Below, piece after piece: positions 1 through 11,697 of a stretch of 64,000 nt of DNA. The stretch's first letter is position 1; each line of letters begins with the position of its first letter. Position numbers and translations under genes: made by a program. The DNA is from Nautilus pompilius. Its lineage: Eukaryota > Mollusca > Cephalopoda > Nautilida > Nautilidae. The DNA is taken from positions 1,598,501 through 1,662,500 of the forward strand of contig JACATO010000591.1 in assembly GCA_018389105.1 (NCBI GenBank). Direction: 5' to 3'. The notes beneath the pieces were generated by a model, which did no database searches, was not told the origin of the DNA, and worked only from the letters and a program-made list of their open reading frames with translations.

Positions 1-524
1 CAACTGGAGAATCTACCAGAAGTACTGAAAACTATACAAGAGCAGTCAGATGACACCCCCTTATCAAATTATAAGCAGTTCAGGAAAAATTTGCAATTGT
101 TTCATATCTTTGAAAATAGCCTTGAGAATTTGCAAAATTACTAATAGGATCGGTAAACTTATCCAGTTGAAGGAACATTGTTTGGGAAAGGCATGGAATT
201 TGTTGAACACTCGGTTACAAAGAACTTGAATTCTAAGAGATCTTTTACTTTATTTGGAATATTATGTTCTTAGATTCTGAAAAACCGCACAAAGAAGTTA
301 TAAAGCTGTTCTGACAATCAGATGCTTCTCTCCATTTTCAGGTCTGTGAAATTTTTGGCATAGCAGTCGATTCCATAGAATCACATATAATGAATAAAAT
401 GGTATTGGTATCCATTTTTATACTAATTAAAAAGGTTCTTGTTGCCTTCATACCAGGGTGAAGTAGCAAAATCTGATTTAAAATCTGTTTGTGAACATTT
501 TGGCAAAGATTTGGATGAGTTCAA
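1..524 (+). repeat. Direct long repeat, copy 1 (partner 28339-28862)
   Basis: Bases 1-524 align without gaps to 28339-28862 at a constant offset of 28338. Reading the two by eye I saw one substitution (gaaaatagcc versus gaaaatagac near base 120). Identity stops abruptly at 525/28863. The left boundary is unknown because the repeat begins at the first base of the window. Confidence 0.95.
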
Positions 525-760
525 ACTGCAGTCTCAACTCATGTATTTGGAAAATCATCTTTAATTCAAAGACGAATCTACTATTACTGAAATTATATGG
601 GTCATCAGAGAGATTGAAGTAGAAGTTATGATTCCTCAAGTTATATGCACAGCTGTTATAGAGCATTCTTTTAGCATTTGCAAAAGATTAGAATGACTGT
701 CTTGTTTAGTGAGAAATTGTTTCAACAGTTCTACCATAGCCTCAAGATCACATGATTGGG
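1..760 (+). pseudogene. Degenerate hAT-like transposase fragment, copy 1 (cut by window edge)
   Basis: The + strand reads in broken frames through a segment with SQLENLPEVLKTIQEQ near the start and, around 440-700, pieces resembling the C-terminal dimerisation domain of hAT transposases: DLKSVCEHFGKDLDEFKLQ, then IPQVICTAVIEHSFSICKRL, which corresponds to the usual P.T.A..ERSFS.L block. Several stops and frame changes show it is dead. The N-terminal part lies left of the window. Bases 1-524 recur almost exactly at 28339-28862. After base 524 this copy continues into the expected C-terminal sequence, whereas the other copy breaks off. The family call rests on a short, diverged C-terminal block and is moderate. 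Confidence 0.5.
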
Positions 761-3700
761 GCAAGTAGAGAAAGATTATATGGTAAAAACAATGAGTGGA
801 TGGATTGATTTTAGCTTAGCTGTGTGTCTACATGTCCACCTGATGTCACTTTGCAAGCCACCATAAATCAGCTGACAACAACAGAGATAGGACCATCTGA
901 GATGTAGCACTAGCACTGACAGATGCTTATTTGCTCCAAAACAGACCACATTAATGATTATAGAATCATGAAGTATACCAGAGCATTCAGAAGACAGGCT
1001 GGTATCAAACAATGAATCGTGTTTCCTTGGATGATCTTATTTTCCATTCTCATCTTTATGACCAGTTTTATTACTTCATTGTTTTAGACTCAGCCTCAAA
1101 GTAAGATGCTGATGACAATATAAAGGAGTTTATGGATAGAGCAGAAATTTGGAAAACCTGAGTTTTCATCTATTTCTATAAATTTTTATTTTACTTTTTA
1201 TGTCAGTTTTTCAAATGCTGCAACTTTGGTTTTGTTTGATTAATAAATAATAAGACCTCAGAAAGTACCACTGACTTTGAGTGGATAAGAGTCTGTGTTT
1301 GGGAGGAGAACCTAAAGTGGAGAGGATATGAGTGGCTGGTAATATGGCTATGCACTGGCAGAAATAGTCAAATCATTTATGCAGTCAGTACCCCATAACC
1401 ATTTGAAAAGAACCCATTGAAATATTACTTTTTTTGAAATTTGGTTTATTTTCTGCATCAATCATTGATGGTATACTGTTTCCCAGTAATTCTCAATGCT
1501 GCTGCTGGCAATGAGAACTGGAGAAACCTATGCAATCAATGGATTTTAAATGTTTAGTGTGGGAAGTGACTGATTGCAGTGGAATAATTTCAACATCTAT
1601 ATGAAAACCACAGATCTTTTGAATCTAAATGGCACTAAAATTTGGATATCAAATCTCTGCTTTATTATGTAGGCCTGTCTCCTATGTTTTATGGTATAGA
1701 TGGGTATTAAGGTAAAATAATTCATGATATCAATGTCATGGGAAAGCACAGCCCCTTATGTAGATTTTGGAATATCATAAGAGGGGGAGATAATAAAAGA
1801 AAGCTTAAGCAGGCAAATAGTACCTTATATGTTTGCTAATTGTCCATGTTGGCATAGATATAACTCCAATTTGAACATAAATGTATATCTCTAGCCTTTT
1901 TTGATTGACGTAACTGCCTGGCATATATACACATGTGATTTACTTCCATATTCAATGTCATTAAAATACTATGTAAAGATTGTATTTGGTGCTTTGTGTC
2001 AGTAATTAAAGATGAAATAAAGATTACTTATCCTTTGGTGGCTGAAATGAATATGTTGGTGAATACTTTAGTTTAGGTGAAGCCAAAAAACTGCAGGAAA
2101 AAGTTTATAAATTATACAAGCTCAATTGTTCATCTTGTTGAAGTCAAGAGAGAATCGAAGGTTTACGTTGCAATTCACTATCCTGTGGAAAGGTTATTTC
2201 TTGACATTTTTGTTCATATGTTCATGTTTTATTCTAACTTGCTGGTCTATTGAGAAAGGGGGCTTTCACTCTTTTCTTGAGACTGAGGGACTACTGATGC
2301 ATCTTTCATTTGTGGAAACTAGGAGTTTGAGATTGACAGTCATTAAGGGGAAAATTAGTAAAACAAACAAACAACCTGGGCAATTAGTGACACAGTAAAC
2401 CTATTAAAATAGAAGTAAACGGATTCCACTTAATGTATAATAGCTTATTAACCTACATTATCAGATATATGTCAGTCTACATGATTAAATTTATAATCAG
2501 CTATGTTCCTAGTTCTGTTCTTGATGCTTGAATGGAACAGCATAGTATAATAATCTTTCTTAAACATGTCTTCAGGAAACAGATGCTACCTGGTGACAAA
2601 TCAAATTTATCTAGTCAGCTTCTGTGATCAGGTTTCTCACTAAAATATAATGTTATCAATATAAGTCTCCCCTACACATACAGGAAGTTTTGTTTTATTT
2701 TCTATAAATTATTCAAAATATGTAATAGTATTAAAGGTCTCCTACATTAATTTGATATGTAATTGGCTTTTCTAATTTATTTGTCGTGTTTACAGCTTTT
2801 CTTTTGTTTTATCTCTCTCATTATAAAATGTTGGAAGGAATTAACTACAACTTATGTGCATTTCCATTTTACCAAGACTAATTTAATTTGATTTAACAAA
2901 TCGCTTCCAAATTCTGGATTAATCACCTTAAATGGCATTGACATGGCAACAGCTGAAGCAGTTATCGTCATTAGACAGCAGTATTTCAAATTGCTTAGCA
3001 GCTGTTTTAAAACAAGTCAAAGCTTAGAAAAATTTGGTAAATTGTGAAAAACAATTCTATTTTCTGATACTCTTTCCAGATCAGTTTTTGTCCTTTTGCA
3101 ATCAAGATTAGTATTTTATGGTAATCTGATATTTTTTTTCCCTTCCAATGATGTAGATTATGCAGCATTCTATGGTGGTTTTCATAGGGACATCAGGTCT
3201 TTCTACTTTTAATAGCTTCTCTTGTCATGGAATGAAGATGATATTTAAAACTGGAGCGTGTAATTAAATATTCAAAATGTATTAATGCTTTTCCAACGTA
3301 AACATTAACTTCTGAATGTTCTCTCCCTTGTTTAGGGTGTACAGTAAAGAGATTCTTCATTTCACTGGTAGAAAATGATTGGCCAACTGGCAGCATGTTA
3401 GACAATTCATTAACCAATTCAGATTTTAACTGTAGAAGATAAGTCATTAAATTAATAAAAAGAGGAAAATTAACAGAAGCAAAGGGATGTGAAATACAGG
3501 TGGTTACAGCTGATGAAAAATAATTAATAAATAAAACTGACAAAAACTTAGTGGAAATAAAAAGGAGAAAACTCTCACAACTGGCTGCTGAAGAAGAGTG
3601 AGAAGAAGGAAGCCATGCCAAGAAAGTATGTTGAATTTAGTTTGGGCTCTCAGCCTTTCAGTTCAGAAATCTAACTACTGCGCCTCCAGTGTCCCTGAAA

Positions 3701-6700
3701 CCAGTTATAACTACCGAGAAATAGAGATTAATTTCCAGCTTCCTGCTATTTCTTTAATTCTAAATGAATCTCTTTCATGTGCATAATTTTCTTTTTTTTT
3801 TCCCCTTTTCTTCACTTTCCTAAAGATCAGCCAAACATCAGAGTGTAATAACTTGCAGCCTAAACCTTCACAGTATTCTGGAGTGATAGGCGAATAGCAT
3901 ATCCTGTGTTGTTCAATACTGCACTGCAGGTTCAAAGTGAAGATTCATGTTTTTTAATAATCAAAGAAACATTGAACTTACAAATGATGCTGTACCAGAA
4001 AACATTCTGATTTGTCATTTTCAGTCTTTTGTGTTTCCCTTTTTTGTATCATGAACAAGATTGCTAATCTTTAGTCATAAACTGCTTTTATATATTAATT
4101 TTTATTCATCAGTAAACAACTGTTTTGGCTAATTTTTTTTTTAATATAATTATTTTTCCAAGTGTGTTGTTCTCATGGCTACCAGCTAAAGACTTGTTTT
4201 CTATGCTTTTTTGCCTTTCTATTGATTTTACACAGAATCCTTGCTTTTTTGTTCATCACACTCTTCCCACAGCTGTTGCTCTTCTGGTTTAATACTTATT
4301 GAAAGAAATTAGGTAGCTTCTTTGAATATCCTGTCAGTTACTTAGACTCATGAATGGCAATTTCTAATTGAGATTCAGCTGCAATGAAAATTAGCATTTT
4401 TAATGAAATTAATAATTAATTAATCATTTTCAGTGAATTTAGTTGTTTTTTATTTTAAATTACACAGTTATTTAACTGTTCTGAATCAGAATTTAAAGTA
4501 GTTTTTTTTTTTTTTTACAGGGAGTTTGACAGTTTATTTTATCCTATATTTTGAATTTTCTTTTAAGAGGAGTTTTGTTTTATTTAGGGGATTCGGCAGA
4601 GATTAAGAACTGTCTCTAAACATTTTTTAATCCCCCCCCCTTTTTTTTTTTTTTTTGCTGTTCTGTCAAAGATGTCGAATTAGTTCTGTTTCCAATATCT
4701 TTCTTTCGATATTTTTCTTTCTAACTTATGCACATCATTTTATTTTTAAATTGATACACTTTGCTTCTCATTTACTGGACAAAATTAATTTACATATTCT
4801 GCTTAAAAGGTTCAAAGTACAATGGTGTTAATTTTCTCTCTCTCTTATAAACAATGTGTGCATTACTGGTATAATGGAAGTGGGATCCAGAGAGTCTGAT
4901 GGTGATGACAGCCAGGCCCAGTCTGGGTACCATTTATTTTTAGCTCTTTTTTTTTTCTGAGATCAAAGTCAAAGACTAAATGTAAAAAAACAATGTATTT
5001 ACTGGCACTCTAACTATTCTACTGGGGATTTAAAAAAAATAAACTGTAGCATTGTGGTATTGGAAGACTGTCAATCAATTTTCAAATCAGACCTGACAGA
5101 TTGTCTGTAGGCAGGAGATAGTAAAGCAAGATCTCTGACAACAGGTCAGTATTAAGGTTATATGCCTGTTCTGCTGGTAGATGAGAGACAAATGGTTGGT
5201 AAAAACCAAGTAAATCTTAGTCCCATCTCAGAACATGGGTGAATTAAAATCTCTTTGCAAACAATTTCTTGTTGAATTATTAAAATCTGTTTTCTGTTAC
5301 AAGTCAGCACTTCTGTTTTAATTAAGAGAATGGCTTGTGTTGTCATGAACTGCCAACTTTTATGCTTTTTGTTGCCAATGAGAGTCTCTCTCACCCATTC
5401 ACACACCCCTTATCCTACTGTATCTGTAGATTGCTGAATTTAGAAGTCTTTATCATCAAATGACATATAGTGATCTTTTTTTATTGATAAGAATGGTTAA
5501 TGGTACTGTGTACAGTATATAAGTACAAATTATTTATAAAATGTACATGTCATCTTCATGCTCTGAAATGTGTTTGTTACAATGAACAAAATTATTTACA
5601 AAAATTCCATACTTTGAGTAAAGAGAAATTCATATTACGATAAACTAGGATCCATATGTGCGGCTCTTTCTTAACATCATCTGAGTTACCAAGAATGGTG
5701 TTTGAATTCGCCTTTGAAGTTAAAGCAGGTTTCTGCAAGATGCCCTTATATGATTGATGCTTTTAATCACTCATTGGTATATTGATGTGTTCTCTGTTTT
5801 AGATAGTGGTGTAATATGGTCAGTTTTTTCCCTTACCTACCATTGTTTTCAATCACCCCCAGCTGGAGCATGTTAGCAAGTACAAGTTGTTTAACACTAA
5901 GCAAGGTGAGGATAGGAGTTTCATGATATCTTGGGACTACATACTGGTTTAACAAAGAACCTACAATGTGAATCAGTTCTAGTTAATAGTGGAAGGAAAC
6001 CCACATGAAGGGGAGGCTGGTATGGAAAAATGAGAGAAAGCACCAAATCAAACTACAACTGTACCATGGCCAGGAAGTACATTGATGTTATTTAACTTGT
6101 CATTTTCATCCTGACTACAAAAAAGAAAACAAATTTAACTTAATTTTTTTTATAAAGTTATAAATTGAACAATTATAACATTGTTGTTTTTAATTTTATG
6201 CATTTTTTTCATGAGCATGCCGTTTAATAATATCCTTAAAATTTTATGCCTTCCTTATCAACAGTTTATAAACTAGCTATAATGCATGTATTGGCAGCCA
6301 TGGGTAGGGGCTATCCAGTGAATTATCCTATTTTTCATATAACATCAATTTATTTATGCATATTGTTGCATTCATATTAGTACTTGGCATTTACAGAACC
6401 CATGCATGTAAAGGAAACTGTACTGGTTATACTTGCTGCCCATTTCTCCACTTCAGCAGCAAAATGTTTTCAAAACATGTTCGGTTGTCTGCATTCATAA
6501 ATATTCTCAGTAAATGTCCACCCCCTTCTTTTGGAATATTTTAATGCATGAATATTGTTTGTTGAAGATATTATTTTCTAGACATAATCACCTTTGATCA
6601 TTGCATTTACAGATAGTTAATGAAAATGTCATCTAGGTTTAAATCGGTTTGTAGCTAACTTCAAAGTCCTTTTCACTGTTGAAGTTTCCACTCCAGCAAT

Positions 6701-7228
6701 AAACACATTGTTTATTTAGAAAATTTGTTTACTTACTTTGTGTCTCTGTAATAGTCATGAGTTGTTATTTTGTTTGGTAATACTTTGGAAAGTGCTTCTT
6801 TGGGCATGTGATTGTTCCATCACAGATCATGTGACTGTCTTTAAGTAATGCATGGTGATTCTGTCAGATGATTGCTGTGTTTTTATTATATTAGGTCTTC
6901 CTACTATGATGTCAGTTTTTCCCCCATGTTCATCTTATTCATTTGAAATTCTGATAGCAAGCACTGTCTTACCACAGAAAGGAAAGGTGATACATCTTAC
7001 TGATACATTATTAGAATTCAACTTCCATGAATACTTCACTGCCAGTATTGAGATAGCTAGTCTATTTCTGTATGTCATGTTTTGCAACTTTGCATCACTC
7101 TAGGACAGAGTTACTATCATGCTCAACATTATGACTGAAATCCACTCCCTCCCATTTTATTGTTTTGGATGGGAAACAAGAACTGCTACTTTGATTGCTG
7201 CAAATGTTTGTCAGAATGAATCCAAATG
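761..7228. other. Intronic sequence without recognised genes
   Basis: AT-rich intron. Homopolymer and pyrimidine tracts are frequent, for example a C-run then T-run at about 4633-4656 and T-runs at 4501-4516. The longest open stretch (3193-3621, minus, 142 codons) has no recognisable motif. No transposon ends, tRNA or exon with good junctions were identified. Confidence 0.6.
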
Positions 7229-7391
7229 CAGTAAACTCTGAATATAGTGGACTCTATCTAACTGCATATGTCACAACTTTGGTGGCAGACATGGCAACCA
7301 ACTTAAGTTTGTTCACAGTCGCCATCTTTAAAGTGCACATAGCTCATTTCTCTTGTCTTTTATCATATGATAACTTTTTAACTCCTCAACA

Positions 7392-7632
7392 ATGGCTCCT
7401 AAAGTTGACACAGCAAGTACAGGTGAAAAACAAAGGACTACACTTAACATTGCCGATAAAATTGAAATCGTCAAGAAATTAGAAAAAGGTGGGCAAGAAG
7501 TTATGTATGTTCATGTTATGCATAGCACAATCAATACAAGAAAGCAATCATGCTTTAAACAGGGCAATATTCATAAACTTTTCAAGCAAGCACTTGAGAA
7601 ATCACAAAAAGTGTTTCATCACTCAATCGTTC
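7392..7632 (+). pseudogene. pogo/Tigger transposase N-terminus (CENP-B-like HTH), disrupted
   Basis: Starts ATG at 7392 and reads MAPKVDTASTGEKQRTTLNI, then DKIEIVKKLEKG, typical of the first helix-turn-helix of pogo/Tigger transposases (general form M.PK....GEK.+..LT...K.EII+.LE.G). The frame continues about 80 codons until the hAT insertion at 7633. Right of the insertion a short open tail (9783-9840) reads SPEAAIETTTPEEQVTQEK and stops. In the pre-insertion sequence the two parts are not in the same frame, and the DDE domain is absent, so no active protein can be made. Confidence 0.65.
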
Positions 7633-9774
7633 CAGGGCCATCTTAAGGATATCTGATGCCAGGCAAAGCAATGTACTAGGGTCCCTAACCCCCTCCTCAA
7701 CACATTAAAATTAAGTTTTTCAACTTGGAAATGTGCAGCATTTCATTGCAGAAAATTGCTTTATAATTGGTTGAAGGTCTATGTTTTTGAGGATGTCGCT
7801 TTCATTGCACATGAGGGAAAGCAAATTCAACCACTGCTGTTCCATTGCACTGCAAAGATGATTCTCTGTAAGTTTCAACCTGGAAAATGAATGCTACCCA
7901 GTACAGTTGGTCACCATCATGCACATAAATATTCTGAGTGCGATTTCAACATTGGGAAACAGATTTCAACTTATCTGAAATGAGTTTGCTGTACATGTCT
8001 TGAAGAGTCTTGTATTCTTCATCGTGGACAATGTAGTGCTTGAATTGCTTGCATTCTTTGAGTAATTGTAATCAAGATCTTCATGATAAGCATTAGCCAA
8101 TTTTTCACACCTTTGACTAATCTCATTATAGTCAATTGTTTTTAATTGACTGAAGAAGGAAAACAGATTTCCAATACTTTTGTAGGCTTCTGCAAGTTTA
8201 GTCAGGTGAGAGTTTAGAAAGTCAAGAATATGTTTCTGCCTTGAATTTTTCAATTTTGTGGAGAAGTATCTGTTGTGCTGACTCATAACTGGTAAGACGC
8301 ACACTTCACTTTCTTGCACATTTGTCTCCATTGCTATATTTTGAATCTGGACAACTGCTTTTAGCCTTCGCTTCATACTCACTGAATTTGTCTCTCATTT
8401 CCTGAAGATAAGCTTTCAGAGACTTGAGGAGATCAATGGCAACAAGTATGTCCACATCTTTTGACTGCAAAACTTTACTTGTTTTGTTCATTCTTTCCAG
8501 AATGTCATTCCATAGAATTGCCAAAAAGATATTCTCTAGCTTCTCCATTTTCTTGGTTAATCCTTCTGCCACACGTCTTGTGTTCCACTCCTGATCATCA
8601 TCAACTGCAAGGGCATCCAATACATTTTGAATTTTCTTGAAACCTCCATGAAGAGCAGTGACAGTGTCGAAATGTGCTGACCATCTCGTGTCAGAGTGAC
8701 ACTTGACGCAATATGATTCTTTTCCAAGGATGATGTCAGAACTTTCCAGCAATATGTGGAAGCTGAGAAAAAGGAATACAAACGCTAAACAAAGTCAAAG
8801 GAGGAGATGATCTGTGGACCACACTTTGCTGCTTTTACTCCCACCAAGTTGACACTGTGTCCATCACAAAGAATATATATATATAGCAAATTCATTTAGT
8901 TCACAGATCCGTGTTTGCAATCCAGTGTAGCATCCTGCCATATTTGAGGCATTGTCATAAGACTGACCACAGCATTTTGATAACAGAATGTTGTTCTCTT
9001 GCAGAAACTCTACAACCATGTCTGCTAAATTCTTCACCCCGTGAGAAAAGATGGGGATGAATTCGAGGAAACGTTCCACCGGTTCACTTCCACATTTACC
9101 GGACAGTAAATGTCAGTTGATCAATATGTGAGATGTCTGGAGTGGAATTGACACTTCTTGAATAATACTTTGACTCTTTGATTTCTTCCTGAATTGCACA
9201 AAATACCTGTTATCCAATTATTTCAATAAATTCTTCACAAATGTTTGCCGATAGATATGATGGATTCCCCTTTCCAGCATTTCCGTACACTTTAAAATGT
9301 TCTTTCAAAAAAGGGTCAAACTCACTCAATAGTTCTAGAATGCCAAGAAAGTTTCCATTTTTTTGAGGAGCCAAATCGGTGCTACAGTGCCCAGACAATA
9401 TCCAAACAGTTAACAAAAGACTAGCATGAGAACAAAAATTAGTCAAACAATTTTTATTTTTGACACATTCAATGCATAACTATTAAAATATGAGTAATTT
9501 TTAAAAGTCTCTGAATTTTCCTTCTGATCACATAATTAAATATTTTACTGAATTGGGGTTTTGTCCATTGTGGGTTTGTCCGGCAACTGGTGATACAGGC
9601 ATATTGGACGCTGGGTAATTTTTGTATACTTTTTTTCTGGTAAAAAGTGCATCTTATACACCAGCAAATATGGTAAACCTTAATTTTTATTTTTCAAATT
9701 GAATTTCAAGGCCCCTAAAATTGTTGGGGCCCCCAGGCAACTGCCCAGTGTGCCTGTGCGATAAGATGGCCCTG
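7633..9774 (-). mobile_element. hAT DNA transposon (ZMYM1/DUF4371 type), nested in the pogo element
   Basis: A 2142-bp element with 13-bp perfect inverted ends, CAGGGCCATCTTA ... TAAGATGGCCCTG, flanked by an 8-bp target duplication aatcgttc (7625-7632) / aatcattc (9775-9782) with one mismatch. Eight-bp duplications and CAGGG-type ends are hAT hallmarks. Subterminal GC-rich runs (GGGGCCCCC near 9727) fit the family. It carries a frameshifted transposase on the minus strand. Confidence 0.92.
7735..9450 (-). pseudogene. hAT transposase (DUF4371/ZMYM1-like), frameshifted
   Basis: Reading the minus strand from 9446 to about 7735 recovers the domain order of a DUF4371 hAT transposase. It runs GNFLGILELLSEFDPFLKEH and GKGNPSYLSANICEEFIEIIG (9210-9446); MERFLEFIPIFSHGV and CGQSYDNASNMAGCYTGLQ (8864-9079); CHSDTRWSAHFD and a helical region (8306-8752); a long linker (7966-8382); and the C-terminal dimerisation segment NVEIALRIF ... 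HSFSRLKLTENHLCSAMEQQ ... LLSLMCNES (about 7735-7950). These blocks are in different frames separated by indels and stops, so the gene is dead. Nearly the full coding length is present, meaning the element inserted as an autonomous or near-autonomous copy and decayed in place. Confidence 0.88.
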
Positions 9775-10136
9775 AATCATTCTCCTGAGGCAGCAATTGA
9801 AACAACAACACCAGAGGAGCAGGTAACACAAGAGAAGTAAATAGTGTTGTGTAGTATATAATTATGTTTTTTTACGCATATGTATCATGTTGTACATATT
9901 TTAAAAGTAAATTATGTTTTATTTATGCATATTTTCCATATGCAACTCGATGTAAATGTGGTTTTTTGAATATTTTGATTAAACTGGCAGCACATACACA
10001 TCCGTTTTATATTCTATTTATTAATACCTCCCTTATACCTTACTTATATGGACACTCCATATAATCATATAATGGAATATTCAATATAATAGCATCCCTG
10101 ATTTCCTGAGGTTGCCATTATTTACAGAATTTACTG

Positions 10137-11567
10137 TAGTTGACTGAAATGTTTTGTGCTGCTAGTAACATATGGGGTCACAATGCCCAACAAAAACTTT
10201 CTTTGGGATTTTCTAATGGTGCACAGTACTGAAGCATACTAGCTTAATACAACTGGTTAACGTATTCTGGAATTGGCCATTTGTGCAAAATATCGAAGAG
10301 AAAGTTTGAATAAGACTGGAATATGAGAATTTCTAGGCAGCACAGAAGATAACATGATTTCTGATTCAGTTGATGATGAATTGGAGTTTTCAGGATTTAA
10401 ATTACAATAATGTGAAGTGTCAGGTACAGTTCAAGAAATGACTAAAGATAACAACCTAAAACAGCAATGACACAAAGAAGTTTACAGGGATATCAAAATC
10501 TAACTCAGTGTACTCAGATTCAGTGATACAATAAAATCAGTTGCAGGTGATTTCTGTCCATTTGTGCTTTATTTTCATTTAATTTTTTTCTCTTTTCACA
10601 GAAAAATGGTATGTTTCAAGAACAGTTCATTTTTCAGATTATGTTTGTGTATTTTTTCCTTTCTTCCTTTCTGCCATTCCCTGCCAAAGCAACTATAAGT
10701 AAACCATTGATGCATTAATGATTTTCTTTTTCTTGTTCTTTCATTACACACAAGTCTATGCTATCTGTCATATATGTGTCTATATGCCATTGTTTGATTT
10801 CATGGTGACTGGCTTGGCTTGGCATAAATGGCATGGTTTCTTCTTGCTCTTCTTCACAAGGCTGTCCTATGGATTTTCTCTGGTTACCCTATTTTGCTTC
10901 CACATCTAGTGTAGACTTTGACTCACAAATTTTGTACTTTTGCACAAGTACTGTAGTGGGACTCAGCACCTCACAAACTGCCATGGAAGTCAGTTTAGTT
11001 GCCAGTATCACTCATCTCCTGGCATACACCATTACCAGTGAATGCTTAGTGGAAATTAGACTCAATATTGGAGGTTATTTTTAATTTTAAACTTCTGTCT
11101 TACAAAATGTTTTGATTTTTACTGAAATATCTTCTTTATACTCAAATTATATTATTGGTGAGTCCCATTTGTTTTCACCAGTGTGTTAACATCTTGACCA
11201 TCTTTTTAGATGTATGATAATGGAGATGCTATGCTCCATCTCTCACACTGATTTTCTTTTTGGGGTAAACATTTTGTAACAGTATTTGTAGGTCTGATTG
11301 ATATCTATTGTACATGTTTCATCTCATCTATTCCTCTCTGCTACCACACCATGGACTTACCTGTAAAATTTGTTGCATACTCCAAGAATCTATCAAAAGA
11401 TCTCTATAATATTTATTTCAATAACAAAAATACAAAGTAAACTGTAATACTTTGATAATATTGAGTGTCAAAACAAAAAAAAAATGACATTTATTTTGAA
11501 ATGTTCTTACAATGTACAGTTTTTGTTGGTTTTTTATGTTCTTATCACTATATTTTTATGCTTCCAG
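10137..11567. other. Intronic sequence upstream of the first exon
   Basis: No exon was found in this stretch. Near 10345-10405 a short + strand reading, SDSVDDELEFSGFKLQ then stop, has the acidic D/E-rich plus GF ending seen at the C-terminus of some transposases, but it lies outside the pogo element and is too short to assign. Otherwise plain AT-rich intron. Confidence 0.5.
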
Positions 11568-11696
11568 GTAAATAAGATAAACAATGAAACATCCTGTAAC
11601 AAAGCTATCATGTTGATAACAGATGGTGCTCCAGAAAATTATGAATGGATATTTAATAAGTATAACTGGAAAGATTCTCCCAAAAGATGTGTTAAC
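11568..11696 (+). CDS. CACNA2D3: Exon of voltage-gated calcium channel alpha-2/delta subunit, VWA domain (part 1 of 3)
   Basis: Internal coding exon of 43 codons, phase 0 at both ends. The acceptor is a pyrimidine-rich tract ending in cttccag and the donor is the consensus gtaagt. The peptide includes [17 protein letters not shown] and IFNKYNW. In alpha-2/delta proteins this segment is the part of the extracellular von Willebrand A domain whose Asp (in LITDG) completes the MIDAS metal site used for binding the channel alpha-1 subunit. The protein is an extracellular accessory subunit that promotes surface delivery of high-voltage-activated calcium channels. It joins in frame to the exon at 35905. 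The stretch after KYNW (KDSPKRCVN) is a few residues longer than I recall for vertebrate homologues and adds a Cys. The later sequence (FTYLIGRE) is of the alpha-2/delta-3 or -4 type rather than -1/-2; -3 and -4 cannot be separated from 86 residues. The exon just upstream was not found in 1-11567. Confidence 0.93.
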
Positions 11697-11697
11697 G

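Larger units (their letters stand above)
7229..10136 (+). mobile_element. pogo/Tigger-type DNA transposon, interrupted by a hAT insertion
   Basis: Ends are CAGTAAACTCTG at 7229-7240 and the inverse of CAGTAAATTCTG at 10125-10136 (11 of 12 match), followed on the right by TA. The left flank is TG, possibly a mutated TA. Subterminal sequence has the AT-rich TATA-type repeats (TATATGGA, ATATAATGGAATATTC) common to Tigger ends. Inside is the N-terminal part of a pogo-like transposase (7392 onward). The hAT element at 7633-9774 sits within it, leaving under 0.8 kb of pogo sequence, so the host element was already internally deleted or non-autonomous. Confidence 0.7.

Noticed and set aside
3193..3621. 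142-codon minus-strand open frame
   Set aside because: No motif, no splice structure and no family resemblance; composition fits chance opening in AT-rich intron.
5985..6020. Possible antisense SINE core (GGAAGGAAACCCACATG)
   Set aside because: Only a short match to the core and no tRNA-like head; not enough to call a copy.
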